A DNA stretch of 64,000 nucleotides from Dromiciops gliroides (lineage: Eukaryota; Chordata; Mammalia; Microbiotheria; Microbiotheriidae). A model generated the notes under the pieces. That model had not been told where the DNA came from, ran no database searches, and was given only the letters and a program-made list of their open reading frames with translations. The position numbers and the translations under genes are program-made. This document shows, one piece after another, positions 45,715-57,625 of the stretch. Within the stretch, counting starts at the first letter, position 1; every line of letters starts with the position of its first letter. The stretch spans positions 95,913,159-95,977,158 of the forward strand of contig NC_057862.1 of NCBI RefSeq assembly GCF_019393635.1, given 5' to 3'.

Positions 45715-46010
45715 TGACAGACTTAAAATGAAAAAAAAACAAACATACAGTTTTGGATTTTGGAAATTTGTTTAGTCAGACTATAGACATATGTATTGAG
45801 GTATTTGATTTTAAAAATCATTAATTGGAGGAAAGGGGGGACATGTTAATTACAGTATTTGTTGCTTTAAAAATCATTAAACAAAAAGGAAATTGCACTT
45901 ACTCTCAGTCTTAGTTAATGTGTTGATTAGTTTTGCTGAATTGATGTTTTCTCTATTTGATTTTTATTTTTGTTACAAGGGCTAGCTATCTGGGGAGAGT
46001 GTCAGGGGAA
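44640..46010 (+). mobile_element. L1 3' region interrupted by a MIR
   Basis: 44660-45440 is sense L1 (end of ORF2) with CTTTGCAGCAAGTTTCTATG, GAAATGCAAACTATC and GGGCTATTGGTGGAACTGGG. L1 3' UTR-like text (ACATACAGTTTTGGATTTTG) continues after a reversed MIR at 45446-45682 and a GA run at 45686-45710. The right edge is uncertain. Confidence 0.7.
45446..45682 (-). mobile_element. MIR/Ther-type SINE
   Basis: AGCTAGCATTTATATAGTAC through CAGATGAGGAAACTAAGGG to GGTTTGAACTCAGATCTTC. It sits inside L1-derived sequence, so this SINE family was still active after that L1, or the two were brought together later. Confidence 0.85.
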
Positions 46011-46039
46011 GAATATATTGTAGAAACTAGAGTGATGTA

Positions 46040-46121
46040 AAGATACACATATACATATATATGTTTATTTATACATATATGTGGGTATGTATAGATGTAA
46101 CATACACATATACACACATGC

Positions 46122-46168
<47 letters not shown>
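46040..46168. repeat. TA/CA-rich and (GA)n simple repeat
   Basis: TATG/CACA runs followed by a GA run of about 21 units (46127-46168). Confidence 0.9.
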
Positions 46169-46170
<2 letters not shown>

Positions 46171-46354
46171 CTGTCTCTTTCATTTGATAGGAAAAGTGAA
46201 GATGCTAAAACAACATCTCACAAACTGAATAAATAAATGTATCCGTGAAATCCCACAACTGATCTTAATAGGTCAAGATTTTCTTTATGACTTCTGTGAT
46301 TCTTTGAAGAAACAAAATGTCCTAAATTATTGTCCACTAAAACAAAAGACTGGG

Positions 46355-46385
46355 CTTCTTTCTTCCTTCCTTCCTTCCTCCCTCC

Positions 46386-46419
<34 letters not shown>

Positions 46420-46425
46420 GTCTCT

Positions 46426-46489
<64 letters not shown>

Positions 46490-46492
46490 CAG
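46355..46492. repeat. 138-bp polypyrimidine tract
   Basis: TTCC, CCTC, long CT and TTTC repeats with a single purine (a G near 46420) in between. Such tracts can form triplex DNA. The Ser/Leu-rich and Arg/Glu-rich frames over it are artefacts. Confidence 0.9.
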
Positions 46493-46664
46493 AATGTCAT
46501 TGAAGTCTGATGAACTCATTTAAACTTGGCCTTCAAGGGAGGATATGTAGGCTGAATGGATCCTCTACATTGATAAGCTCTCAGATACACTCACTTATCA
46601 TAAATAAGGTTTTCAGTTAACACTATGTTAGGCTGTTAGATTTGAAATTCACTGTTGTTGTTGT

Positions 46665-47560
46665 TGGGTTTTTTAATAAACATTTTAATTTAAAGTTTTG
46701 AGTTCCAAATTCTATCCCTTCATTTCCTCCCTGACTCCCTGAGGCAGTAAATAATCAGATATAGGTTATACATGTACAATTATGTAAAACATTACCATAT
46801 TAATTATTTTGTATATGAATAAAAGAAAACAATGAAAGAAAGGGAAAAATAGTATTCTTTAGTCTGTGTTCAATCAATATCAGTTCTTTCTTTGGAGGTA
46901 GATAGTTTGCTTCATCATTAGTCCTTTGGGATTATCTTGGATCATTGTTTTACTGAGAATAGTTGTCATTCACAGTTCTTCATCAAACAGTATTGCTGTC
47001 ATTGTGTACAATGTTCTCCTGGTTTTGCTCACATCACTATATATCCAAGTCTTTCCAGGACTTTCTGAAATCATCCTGCTCCTCATTTCTTATAGCAATC
47101 ATATTACAATTATATACCACAGCTTATTTAGCCATTCCCCACTTGATGGACATCCCTTTGATTTCCAATTTTAGCCACCACAAAAAATGCTCCTGCAAAT
47201 ATTTCTTTTTCTCTTCTTTTGGATGTTTTCATGATATAAACCTGGAATTGGTATTGCTGAATCAAATGATATGCACTGTTTTACAGCCTTTTGGGCATAG
47301 TTACAAATTGCTCTTGAGAATTTTTGGATCAGTTCGCAATTCCACCAACAGTGGATTAACATTCTAGTTTTCCCATATCCCGACCAACATCCAACATTTT
47401 CCTTTTTTTTAATATTAGCTCACTGTTTCTTTTTTTTTGATGATCTTTTCAGTTACATCACATGACTCAATGCTCTTAGAGGCAAACCTTATTTTTTTTT
47501 TCCAATATCATGGTCTCTTTTAGGATTTAAAAAATGGTGAGGCTCATGGAATTTTGACAG
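46665..47560 (-). mobile_element. L1 3' region, antisense
   Basis: Antisense L1: 3' UTR at the left (TAATAAACATTTTAATTTAA), then GGATTATCTTGGATCATTG, CATTCCCCACTTGATGGACA, GTATTGCTGAATCAAATG and CAATTCCACCAACAGTGG, which mirror the sense L1 copies in this window. Confidence 0.9.
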
Positions 47561-47811
47561 ATTCTTTTTCTAGTTATGCTATCAAATGTCACCTTCTCAG
47601 GACAGAGCACTGGAATATCACAGAGAGATGACAGCAAAGGAAAAAGAGAAGTTGGGGAAATAGGAAACAAAGACAGAGAAGAGTCACAGAAATTACAAAA
47701 GGTGTCAACAGTGTTAGAGACTATGGAGAAGATTAGACCTGAAAAGACTGTTGGGTACAGCCAGAAGGAAGAGAGCTTAGATTTCTACCTTGCATTGAAG
47801 GAGTAAGATGT
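47561..47811. other. No recognised feature
   Basis: A purine-rich 76-codon frame (47576-47806) has no recognised family. Confidence 0.35.
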
Positions 47812-48040
47812 AGTAGGGTATATATAGCCTCAGAGCCAAGAAGACCTTGATTCTAATTCTGCCCATGACACATATAAGGCTGCATGACATTGGTCAAAGT
47901 CACTTCATCACTCAGTTTTCTAGGTAACTTTCTGAGATGGTAAACTGCTGAAAAATGTTGACTTGTGTTGGTAGAAAAATATTTACTATCTTGAAGTTCC
48001 CTGTATCAATGAAATCACATGTCCACTCCCTAATCTAGTA
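47812..48040 (+). mobile_element. SINE of the TCACAGGTCC-tail type
   Basis: CTCAGAGCCAAGAAGACC, GACTTGTGTTGGTAGAAAAA and the end GTTCCCTGTATCAATGAAAT. Confidence 0.7.
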
Positions 48041-48064
48041 ATACTGTTCTTCATATTTAACAAA

Positions 48065-48215
48065 ATGTTTTCCCCACAGCATCTTTGGTGGGGAAATCCA
48101 TATATAATTATCTCTGTTTTACCAATGCATAAATAGGCACAGGGAGGTTGTAACTTGTCCATAGCCCCATGGCTGATAAGTGTTAGTGAGGTCTCTGACC
48201 CTATCTACTAAGTCT
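48065..48215 (-). mobile_element. MIR-type SINE, decayed
   Basis: ATTATCTCTGTTTTACCAAT followed by GGCACAGGGAGGTTGTAAC. Confidence 0.55.
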
Positions 48216-48484
48216 AGTAAAAGTAATCTGAGTTTTTGAGAGATTCATTTCAGTAGAATTCATGGTGGTTAAGAAGGAAATTGAATAATAGGAGAGGAAG
48301 CATAGGATATAGATACTTTTGATAGCTTGGTAGTAAAGGAAGGAGGGTATGTATGTTATGTTAGCTTGAGGGAACAGCAAGATCATGCAAAGATTCATTT
48401 AAAATGGAGAGACCTATATTTGTGTGAAGATAGATGAGAAGAGTCCTAAGGAGGGGAAGTATTTAGAGATGATGATCACTGATA

Positions 48485-48712
48485 TGGCCTCCTCATACAT
48501 AACCACCTTTCCCTTCTAATTTCACATAGCATCTGTTATGTGATATTATCTATTTTGTTCATTTTGTATTTATTTCTTACTCTACTACCTAAGATACATG
48601 AGGGCAGGGACTACATCCTAGGTAAAATTTATACCTTCTTAGCAGCTAACATAGTACTTAGTGCACAGTTAATACTTAAAAATCTGTTTGTAGTATCATT
48701 GAATGAACACTG
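48485..48712 (+). mobile_element. L2 LINE 3' end
   Basis: AAGATACATGAGGGCAGGG, then CTAACATAGTACTTAGTGCA and the terminal ATCATTGAATGAA. Confidence 0.8.
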
Positions 48713-48918
48713 AAGGAAGTTACTTGTGCTAATTGAGTAATATATTTTCTGGATTCTAATAATTATTTGACATTTTCAGTTTTCTAGAGGACTTTAAAGG
48801 CTAAACTAGTACAAATTCCAAAGGATCTCAATATACAACCAGACACCAGTTGGTTATAGGGAGAATTTGGTTCCCAAAATGTTAAATCCACAGTAAACAC
48901 CAGAATATAGTAGCAACT

Positions 48919-48978
48919 TCCTTCTCCTCCTCCTCCTCCTGCTCCTCCTCCTGCTCCTCCTCCTCCTGCTCCTCCTCC
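48919..48978. repeat. (CTC)n with CTG variants
   Basis: A CTC triplet array with CTG interruptions. The Gly-rich minus frame over it is an artefact. Confidence 0.95.
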
Positions 48979-49012
48979 TACCACTACTTACTACCCATAT
49001 AGTCATTGGAAC

Positions 49013-49122
49013 ATTAGTTCACCTATTTGAGCCTGTGTTTCTTTGTCTGTTAAAATAAAAGGTTTGGACCAGATAATTTCTGCATTTCCTTCTATAAATC
49101 TTTTTATTCTATGACTGCATGA
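49013..49122 (+). mobile_element. MIR fragment
   Basis: GTTTCTTTGTCTGTTAAAAT, then TTTGGACCAGATAATTTCTG and CATTTCCTTCTATAAATC. Confidence 0.6.
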
Positions 49123-49489
49123 CTATACTGAACTTGAACCAACAAGGTAAAAACAGCCCTCTGAATTGTGCATTACTGAATATCTCAGTCAGTTTTCAAG
49201 TAACTTTTTCCATGTGGTGACTATCATTACTTTTTAAAGTCATTGACTGGAGGAATTAAATTGTATGTAAAATTGTAGATTTGACTCCACATGTCTGCTT
49301 CAGTGAACATGAGCAAACTCACAGACTTATGACTCCAGGGTTGAGTGATAGGGACATCAAAGACTTTCTGGACCCCACCTCCTCTCCACTAATCCACAGG
49401 AAGTGAAATACCTATTCTACCTAACATCTTTAAAGAAGGGAAGAAGGGGAATGGATATAAGTGTTGGGGAAAGGAAGAAGATGTATACT

Positions 49490-51660
49490 ACCCAATTCAG
49501 AGGTATGTTAGATGGAAATAAAGTATAGAATCTGACTGAAATGGGAACAGAAAATCAGCTGAGATCAGTCCTCTCCCCTTAAAAGATACTCAATGTAGGG
49601 ACAGACTGCAGATCTACACCCATATCCCTCAATAGAAGGAGGCTGACAGCATCTACAAGTCCAGACTCAGTTATCTGTGCAACAGTGTTATAAAGAACAA
49701 TAGAATGAGGAGGATTCCCAAAGGTAAAGTGAAGGGGGAATACAAGAGAAAAGATCAAGAGAAAGAACTTGAATAAAAACTTAACATATGGGGCAGCTAG
49801 GTGGCGCAGTGGATAGAGCACCAACCCTGAAGTCAGGAGCACCTGAGTTCAAATCTGGCCTCAGACACTTAACACTTACTAGCTGTGTGACCCTGGGCAA
49901 GTCACTTAACCCCAATTGCCTCACTAAAAAAACAAAAAACAAAAACAAAAAAAAAAACAAAAAAAAAACCCTAACATATGAGCATATCAATCACAGAGCA
50001 AATCATAAAGGAACAAAGAAAAATGAATAAAACCTCAAAAAGAAACCAAAGAATGTCAAACACATTATAATATGAAGGAAGACAACACAATACAGGCTTA
50101 TTAAAGAAAATATATGTACTCCTCAGAGGTCATGGGACAAATGATTCATAAGAGAAATAAAACTCTTAAAAGAAGAAATTGGGAAAGAATTTAGGATTGA
50201 CATCAAATCTCTCAATGGAAATCCAAAAAACCCCACAAATAAAGAAGAAGGAAAAATGGAATATATGATGGAGAACCTCCCCAAGGAAGAATTTGTTTAA
50301 GAGAGACAATAACATATTTGAGACACCAATACACTTAAGTTGTGAAAATATTTTCAGGAGAGAAATAAAGGGCAATAATAGTTAAATAGCATAAGTTCTA
50401 TTTAAGTCAAAGAAAATGACCTTGAAAACAGAATGCATGGAGTTAACTGAAGGACCATGGGTCTCCTAGAAGAATATGAAAAATCAAATAACCTAAATAT
50501 TGTAATGTAGGAAATAATACAAGAAAACTGTCAGGAATTTATGAATGTGGATAACAAAACATTGGTAAAAAGAATTAAGAGAATCCATAGATTGCTATTA
50601 GGAAAAACAAAATAATACCTTGTGCTACAAGCTCCAAGGCATGAGGTGATGAAATTTAACACTTTTAATAGCAAACAATAGATTTTGCAAACAACCAAGA
50701 AAAATGCTTCTAACTATGAAGGAAAGGAAATTGAAATTAACATAGGATTATTTCATATTCATAAGAAATCAGAGGAGAAAATGGAATAGTATATGTAAAA
50801 AACAAAAAAAAAAATACCCCAAAGGACTTCAAGCTACAACCAAAAATAACATATCCTGCAAATGTGAGCCTAATCACTAAAGAAAAATAGATGGATAAAA
50901 AAATAGATATTTGAAACATTCCTATGGAAAACAAATGAAAAACTAGAGATGAGCAAATTTGTGAAATTGCAAACATCACCAAATATAGGACAAAGGTAAA
51001 TAAGCACAATTAGTAAGAAAAGTCTAAGGAAATCAATTATTTTATGTTTTTTTTTAATAGAAAAAGATTGATCTTTGTGGGAAAAGAAAAGCAAAACAAA
51101 GGACTAGCAAAGTGATAAAAAAAGTCGATAGGGGCCTTCTGAAGATTTAAAAGGTGGCTAAAGAATCATGAGAAGTGATAATGATAGTGGAATGGTTGAA
51201 ATGATATAACAAGTACTAAATTCCTTGAATGAATGTGTAACCTAGAGTGAGAGGTTACACAAATGAGGAGGGAGATGTTGGGGACAGAGATTCTGTAGAT
51301 TATGTAACTCTGCCAAGTCTTTAGGTGAACAGTGAAGGAATATCAATTCTTACAGTCTGGGGGAGGTAGGGAGACAGACTTTAAGAAGAGATGAGCATCA
51401 AAGTAGTGTGAATGAAACAAATTCCAAGAACCTAGTCCTGACTTTAAATAAGAAGGGACTAAATTAAAAAATCAATAGGAAAGAAAAAAATGGAGAAAAA
51501 AGATAATCCTAACCATCATAACTTTAAATGTGAATGACAATTCAATAAAACAAATGAGAGAAACTGAATAGGTAAGGAAATAAAACAACTATGTACTACA
51601 TAAAAAACACACACACAACAATAAATGACATATCTAAAAATAAAGACATTTTAAAAAGCA
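49490..51660 (+). pseudogene. L1 segment: ORF1 C-terminal part, spacer, start of ORF2 (decayed)
   Basis: 50455-51000 encodes, in broken frames, the L1 ORF1 RNA-recognition and C-terminal domains: an ENCQEFMNVDNKT stretch, APRHEVMKFNT, and KITYPANVSL, the counterpart of the ITYPAKLSF motif near the ORF1 end. About 500 bases further on, ITIITLNVN (51505-51545) is the hallmark start of the ORF2 endonuclease domain, followed at once by decay. Stops occur throughout. A SINE (49791-49971) lies in the left part. Confidence 0.75.
49791..49971 (+). mobile_element. tRNA-derived marsupial SINE, AATTGCCTCAC type
   Basis: A sense full-length copy with an A/CA-rich tail. The target duplication is TAACATATG (49782-49790 and 49972-49980). 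Confidence 0.95.
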
Positions 51661-52449
51661 GTAGACTGAGTTTTAACTAGGGTAAAAGTTCAATCCAGAC
51701 AGATAGCTTGTAACTTTCCACAGATCTATTATACTTCTATCACAGTTTATAAGCCTCCTTCCATTCCATCCCTGGCCCCATGTAATACAGAAGCTGCCAA
51801 ATACAAATCGTCTATGTCTCCTTTAATGTGGACAGAGACCACTTAAACTAATTTCAATCATCACAACATCCAAATATGAACTCATTTTATGCATTAAACT
51901 ACCATATTACCTAGTCCAAGGAAACTTTGAAAAGAATCCATTTTCCATTTGCACATGGCTGCAAATATTGCCTTACTGACAGAAGAAGACCCACTGCCAG
52001 AAGGGAAATACACAGTTCTGGTTGCCAATACAGGAAATTCTGTGCTAATCCAAAGCTGTCACTGTATCTTTGTATATCAGGCTATGTGAAGGCCAAAGCC
52101 TAATTAAAGTAGTGCTTCTTACCAACATTTCCTGGATTCATTAATGATTCCTAAAAATGGATACGTGCTCAGGTTGAAAATCATAAATCATAAACAATGC
52201 TTCAGTGCCTAACTGGCAAATAAGACAAAAGTACTTTAATAAAATACTGCAAATCAGGCACATTTTTTACTATTTGTTTTTTGTATACTTTCCTGTGAAA
52301 GAATAACTTATAGTTATTTATAGATTCATCAGTAATAATATATTGGGAGGGAAAAAAATTTGTACGGAAAAATGTTAAAAGCATTTGTGATGAGTAGCAT
52401 TGACAGAATGAAAAGAGGCCCCCGAATTTGGATCCCAGATCTGCCATTT
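51661..52449. other. No recognised feature
   Basis: Unique-looking sequence. One 81-codon minus frame (52202-52447) is unsupported. Confidence 0.4.
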
Positions 52450-52830
52450 ACTTCCTGGGTGACAGGGTCATCAATGGAGAGCTGAAAGGGACCTCAGAAG
52501 GGGTCAAATCCAACCTCCTCATTTTTTTTTTGTTTTTTGTTTTTAGTGAGGCAATTGGGGTTAAGTGACTTGCCCAGGGTCACACAGCTAATAAGTGTTA
52601 AGTGTCTGAGGACGGATTTGAACTCAGGTACTCCTGACTCCAGGGCCGGTGCTTTATCCATTGTGCCATCTAGCTACCCCACCAACCTCCCCATTTTAAA
52701 GATGGGGAAACTTAGACAAAGGACTTCATGCAAGTCATTTAAATTCACTGGGCCTCAGTTCCCCATCTTAAAAGAAAAAGGGCTGGACTAACACCTCAGA
52801 GGCCCCTTCTAGGGTGAGATCCCATGATAA
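52450..52830 (-). mobile_element. Ancient MIR-related SINE split by a young SINE
   Basis: GAGCTGAAAGGGACCTCAGA on the left and CCCCATTTTAAAGATGGGG on the right belong to one old SINE. Confidence 0.75.
52526..52681 (-). mobile_element. tRNA-derived marsupial SINE, AATTGCCTCAC type
   Basis: A reversed full-length copy. The target duplication CCAACCTCCTCATTTT (52510-52525) and its copy at 52682-52697 match at 15 of 16 positions. Confidence 0.95.
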
Positions 52831-53003
52831 CTGGACTGAACCATTTCTAAATGTCAGCACTCAGTACATATTGATGAATGAAGGTATCAGCATATATTAA
52901 TGTTTCTTTAAAATGCTTTAGAAGAAAACATAATAACTTCCCCTTATTAATGTCACTGAAATATTGATTATGATGATGTTTGTTAGGAGTACTATCTCTG
53001 AGG

Positions 53004-53246
53004 GGGGGCAGCTAGGTGGCACAGCAAAGTATCAGACCTGGAGTCAGGAAGAATTCAGTTCAAATCTGACCTCAGACACTTACTAGCTGTGTGACTGTGG
53101 GCAAGTCACTTAACCCTGTTTGCCTCCATCTCCTTATCTGTAAAATGAGATAGAAAAGGAAATGCCAACCCCCCTCCCCCAGTATCTTTTCCAAGAAAAC
53201 CCCAAATGGAGTCATGAAGAGTGGACTGAAAAATGATGGAACAGCA
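53004..53246 (+). mobile_element. SINE of the CACTCCAGTA-tail type
   Basis: A full-length sense copy, head GGGCAGCTAGGTGGCAC, tail AAGAAAACCCCAAATGGAGT. The target duplication is ATCTCTGAGG (52994-53003 and 53247-53256), perfect. Confidence 0.95.
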
Positions 53247-53264
53247 ATCTCTGAGGTAATATTG

Positions 53265-53700
53265 TCAACATTTATATAGCACTTAATGATTTAAAAATGG
53301 CTTTGGGAACATAGATCTAGGCCTGAAAGGGATTTATGAGGCCAATCTACAAGTGGTGTCAAACCCAAATAGGAATGGATCCCTGATGGGCTGCTTATAG
53401 ACTTGGAAAACCCCAAATTAACATTATCTATGTAGTATTGTTTTTGTTTGTTTATTTTTTGTTGAACATTTCTTAATTATATCTTTATCTGGTTCAGGTC
53501 ACAGTAAGGAGTTTTGTTTGAGACCTCTGATCTGTATAATCACCCTATTAATAGATGGTTAGTCCCATTTTACAGATAAGAAAACTGAGTTGAGAGATGA
53601 AGTGGCTTTCTTAAGGTCACACAGAAAGTGCATAACAAAACTGGGACTCAATCCTAGGTCTTCTTATTCCAAAACCAGTCTTTTTTCCCCTCTGTACCAA
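53265..53700 (-). mobile_element. MIR fragment and ancient SINE split by a hAT-like element
   Basis: ACATTTATATAGCACTTAA (MIR 3' end, reversed) is followed by GGCCTGAAAGGGATTTATGA, the left half of the old SINE. The right half resumes at about 53530 (CATTTTACAGATAAGAAAAC). Confidence 0.65.
53350..53529. mobile_element. hAT-like non-autonomous DNA transposon
   Basis: The left end CAAGTGGTGTCAAAC and right end GTTTGAGACCTCTG are inverted copies. The interior TTAACATTATCTATGTAGTA and TTATCTGGTTCAGGTCACAG fits a family common in marsupials that carries a GTGTCAAAC terminal repeat. No clean 8-bp duplication survives. Confidence 0.65.
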
Positions 53701-55774
53701 AGCTAACTCAGAGCTCCATAAGTGATGAAAAGTAGTTGAAGGTTTCTCTCCAGTTAGTATCTTTTTATTTAAAGGGATACAGGTTTACTGTATTTTATTT
53801 AGGGTCCAATTTTCTTTTTCACCAGGAATTTCTTCCCTTTGATCTCAGCTGCATGCTGACTATCCCATTCTGCATAACACTAACAATACCCAGGGATGTT
53901 TCCTTCAATTTGAAGGCTACATCCTGGGGCATGCTGTTATAGTTCCATTAAAATTGGGTCACTATGGAAGATCATTTTTCAAAACGTCACACAAATCATC
54001 TGATGAAATCCACTTATTGTGTTCTCTAGGCCCAGCACAGTTCCTTGTTATCAAAGCAATACAATTAACTGGGAGAACAATTCATTATTTCAGACTGGCG
54101 GTCTAAAGGAATTTCATTTACCATGTCACGATGATGCACAGACGCTGCAGGCTAGCTGAATTTACATCAAAATACACTAGTAGATTCGATAAAATTGCTG
54201 GGGCTTAAATATTTATTATAAGCTTTACTTGTTTTTCATTTTCAGTTCTTAAATATCAGAGTCTGAGACATTCAGATTATTTAAATAGGAGAGATGTACG
54301 ATGAAGAAAGTGTCATCCCCTGTTCCATGTCCTGTTGAATTTTTCCATTGTCACCTGATATTTCCTTTGTAACAGCCTTTACTTCAAACTGATATTTGCA
54401 AATAGGGGATATTCTTTTCAACTGCTTTGGAACATCAGGGACCTAGTGGCAAAGAGCTCTAAAGCAAGCAATTCTCCTAATGACCATTAGTCCTTCAAGC
54501 CAGAAGACAGACACAGTTTATAGTCATAAGCCTAGACACCTAGTTCAGTTTCTTTTTGGTTTCTTTTGGTTTAAGTTTTTTCACTGGTCTTGCTAAAGTT
54601 CAAATGATACTTTTGCATTACTTATGCTGAAATAGGATTTATTTTTCCTCTTTAATTCTGAGAGGGGGAAAAAAGATTCTAAACTTTTTTTTTCCATCTA
54701 AAATTTGCAAACAGAATAGCTTTCTTCCCAAAAGATGTTTAATGAGAAGGAAAAAAATATGAATGGTTAACAGCAGAATCTATAAAAAGGAAATACATTA
54801 ATAAGAGTGGTGAATTCACTGTGAGAAAAACATAGGAATAATCACATGAACTTGCAGTAGTTATCTTTAGTAAAACTATAGTTTTCAGTAATGGAAATAA
54901 AATGGTAATAGTAGACTCTTATAGTAACAACCTAATCATAAAATTACTGATGTGTGGTTTTTTACAATTATGCAGACCAATTAATAAATACAGTAATAAA
55001 ATATAGTACATCAAGTAAGATTGCCTTGGAAGAGAACATTCCCAATTTATACACAAACACAGCACTTCAATTTTACATTTGAACAAAAGCCTCTGAAAAG
55101 TCATTCATTTTGAAAGGCTCTCCTCCCAAGCCTGTGTAAATGTAGGCAGTACTATATATTTTAATTTTTTTTCCAGGAAAACAGCTTCATTAGGCGTGAA
55201 AGGTTAATTGCAGGTTTAAGTGGAGTTCAGGGAACAGAGCATGGTCTGTAGTGAACAGCACAGACTGCTACAGGAAGGCTGAATGAGGAGTGCTATAAAC
55301 TGTTTGCCCTGCTGAAATGTTTTACTATCTCATTTACTATCTGTCTTCTTTTACTGCTTGTATTTGTAGTTCTTCTAAACCTTTAATAGCTATAGTTTTA
55401 TTTCACTGTAATCAGATTTAAATGGAAATACCATGCTGAGATGTTTAAATGTTTTCCCTCTGATTGTATATAGCTACATACTATGGGAATGGAGCCTCGG
55501 ACATCTTTCACATGATTAAGAAAGTAACTTTGAAAACTTTGTTTGTACCCATACTGGTCTTGCAAATGGTGCATAGTACTGTTTTCTTAGTCAATTTAAT
55601 AATCAGATTTCTTATGTGATCCAAAGCACAGGCATGGCTATCTAGTTAGAAAATGTTAATCCAATTTTAATCATTATGAATGAAGACCAGCCCACCATTC
55701 TTAGGCAAGATTCAAATGTTTGATTGTTTGTTAAAACTGGAACATTTGCAATACTGAAGACACTAAAATAACTA
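53701..55774. other. 2-kb block without recognised repeats
   Basis: Unique-looking sequence. 54050-54200 holds a few CpG and ATTA-type sites (TACAATTAACTGGG, GCTAGCTGAATTTACATC). No supported coding frame. It may include conserved noncoding DNA. Confidence 0.35.
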
Positions 55775-55820
55775 GAATCACGGGATTAGAGCTGGTGAAA
55801 GACTTAGAGCTTATCTAGTC

Positions 55821-56020
55821 CCTAGCTTCTTAAACTGTGGGTCAAGACCCTTTATGGGCTTGTGTAACTGAATGGGGGGGGGCAGGGAGAGAGAGTCATG
55901 AAACATTTGGCAACAATAAAAGGCTATGTATACCTATTTTATATAACTTTATACCCAGAGTCACATAAAAATTTTCAGGTGAAAAGGGGTCATGAGTGGA
56001 AAAAGTTTTAAGAAGCTCTG
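55821..56020. mobile_element. hAT-like non-autonomous element, 200 bp
   Basis: The left end CCTAGCTTCTTAAACT and right end AGTTTTAAGAAGCTCTG are inverted copies. A perfect 8-bp duplication ATCTAGTC (55813-55820 and 56021-56028) is diagnostic of hAT transposition. Confidence 0.9.
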
Positions 56021-56028
56021 ATCTAGTC

Positions 56029-56252
56029 TGTCAGTTCTTAAAATGTATTCTGGGGAGTTATGGGATACCCAAAACCCTTTCAAAGATGAAAACCCTTTTT
56101 AAAAATAATATTAAGACATTTTTATTTCAAATACTATAAATATCAATAGATATAACCTACATAAAGAAAAACTCTTTGGGATTCTCAATATTTTTTTAAA
56201 TGAAACCAAAAAGGTCCTGAGATAAAAAATTTTTTTTTCTTGAGATCCTCTG
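56029..56252. mobile_element. Second hAT-like element next to the first
   Basis: The left end is TGTCAGTTCTTAAAATG and the right end CTTGAGATCCTCTG (weakly inverted). It is bounded by ATCTAGTC (56021-56028) and ATTTAGTC (56253-56260). The interior AAAAGGTCCTGAGA phrase is typical of MER5-like elements. The left edge may begin at 56031. Confidence 0.65.
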
Positions 56253-56380
56253 ATTTAGTCCAACCCTCTTATTTTAGAGATGAGGATATCAGGCTTAGTG
56301 ACTTTCCCCAAATCATATAGCTCCAAAGCCAAGTCCTTGTAATCTGTTTCTGTTGTCTTGATAGATTATGGAAACTTTGT

Positions 56381-57374
56381 TTTCGTATGATGGGTAGGGA
56401 TAAAAAAGTATTTAAAGAAAATGACAAGTGTGTGTTTAGCTCCAAAAGGGCTTTTCCCTTTCAGCATACATACATACATATATACATACATGTATATATA
56501 CACACACACATATATATACATATATAGTGTGTATATATACATAATTTTATTTGTGAATTTATAAAACTTCTTTTCAAGTTATTTAAAATATATTATCATA
56601 TTAGCCCAAGATCCTCCTAACTCAAGATGTTCCCATCATGTTGCCCTGTATCCACTGAAGTTTATATGAAATATAGGAAGTAGTTGAAAATGTAAGGAGT
56701 AAAAGATGGAAATTACAAATTCTCTAATTGTTATTCAATACAAATCATCACCATAGTGCTTAATGAGCATTGCTTCTTTCTAATTTAGTCAGTACAGTAC
56801 TATTTGAAATTACACATTGTCATATGTTAATATTGGATTCATTTGATCCATAGTTTTCCTTTTTCTTTTTTTTTTTTATTAAAGTCACCAAACTCCTATC
56901 TAGTAGGAACCTTATTCATAAAAGTTCTAATCTGCAACTCTTTCATCAGGTTTAATCAGGATTTTGAACTGTAGCATAGAAACTACCAAATTCCTTTTCC
57001 CAAACTCCTTATAGAAATATTGTCCAGCCTTTTCTTCCTGCATCAACATGCCTAAAAAAAAGGTTGTGATTTAAGATGGGTCCTAATTGACATTCTAATC
57101 ACCATAAGGTTAAGTACTTATTGCCTGAAGAAAGTGAGTTATGCTGTCCTTGGGGATATTTTAACTTTATTTTAGTGAGAGTATTGTATTTTCCATTTGA
57201 TTCAGACATTGCCATATTTAACCCACTATTTAAACTGCATTGGTTGATTGAAAATAGAATGACCATATTGTGGAATAAATATTGATCATGTTGTAAATAT
57301 TCCCAGAGATAGGAAGACTCAGGATACCAATGTGGTTTTTGAAGAAAAAAAATCCTATCCCTGAATTTGTTTTC
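56381..57374. repeat. TATACA-rich repeat and otherwise unrecognised sequence
   Basis: The simple repeat is at about 56465-56545. The rest is AT-rich with no recognised element. Confidence 0.5.
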
Positions 57375-57625
57375 TTAGTAAAAATGAAGCACTGGATTTT
57401 GAGTTTCCAGGACCTAGGTTCAAGGATTAAATACCACTTATAAGCTGTGTGACACTGGGAAAGCTATTTTGTCTCTCTGGCATTCAGTTTCCATTTTCAT
57501 AAAATAGAGAGAATGATTACCTCCCTCAGAGGGCTGTTTTAAGGTAGTTAATGTACTGTGGTAATAGATAAGACAGTGCATTGTATCCTTAAAGTGTTCT
57601 ATGGGTGTCAGTTATGATGATAATA
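57375..57625 (+). mobile_element. MIR/Ther-type SINE
   Basis: CAGGACCTAGGTTCAAGG, CTGTGTGACACTGGGAAAGC, and a tail with GTTCTATGGGTGTCAGTTAT. Confidence 0.75.

Larger units (their letters stand above)
55775..56380 (-). mobile_element. Ancient MIR-related SINE carrying two hAT-like elements
   Basis: The left half ends ...TTATCTAGTC (55820) and the right half resumes ATTTAGTCCAACCCTC at 56253. Both inserts fall at this one motif. Confidence 0.8.

Noticed and set aside
46304..46519. Ser/Leu-rich and Arg/Glu-rich frames on opposite strands
   Set aside because: Both are translations of the CT/GA simple repeat.
48784..48984. Gly-rich minus frame
   Set aside because: A product of the CTC triplet array.
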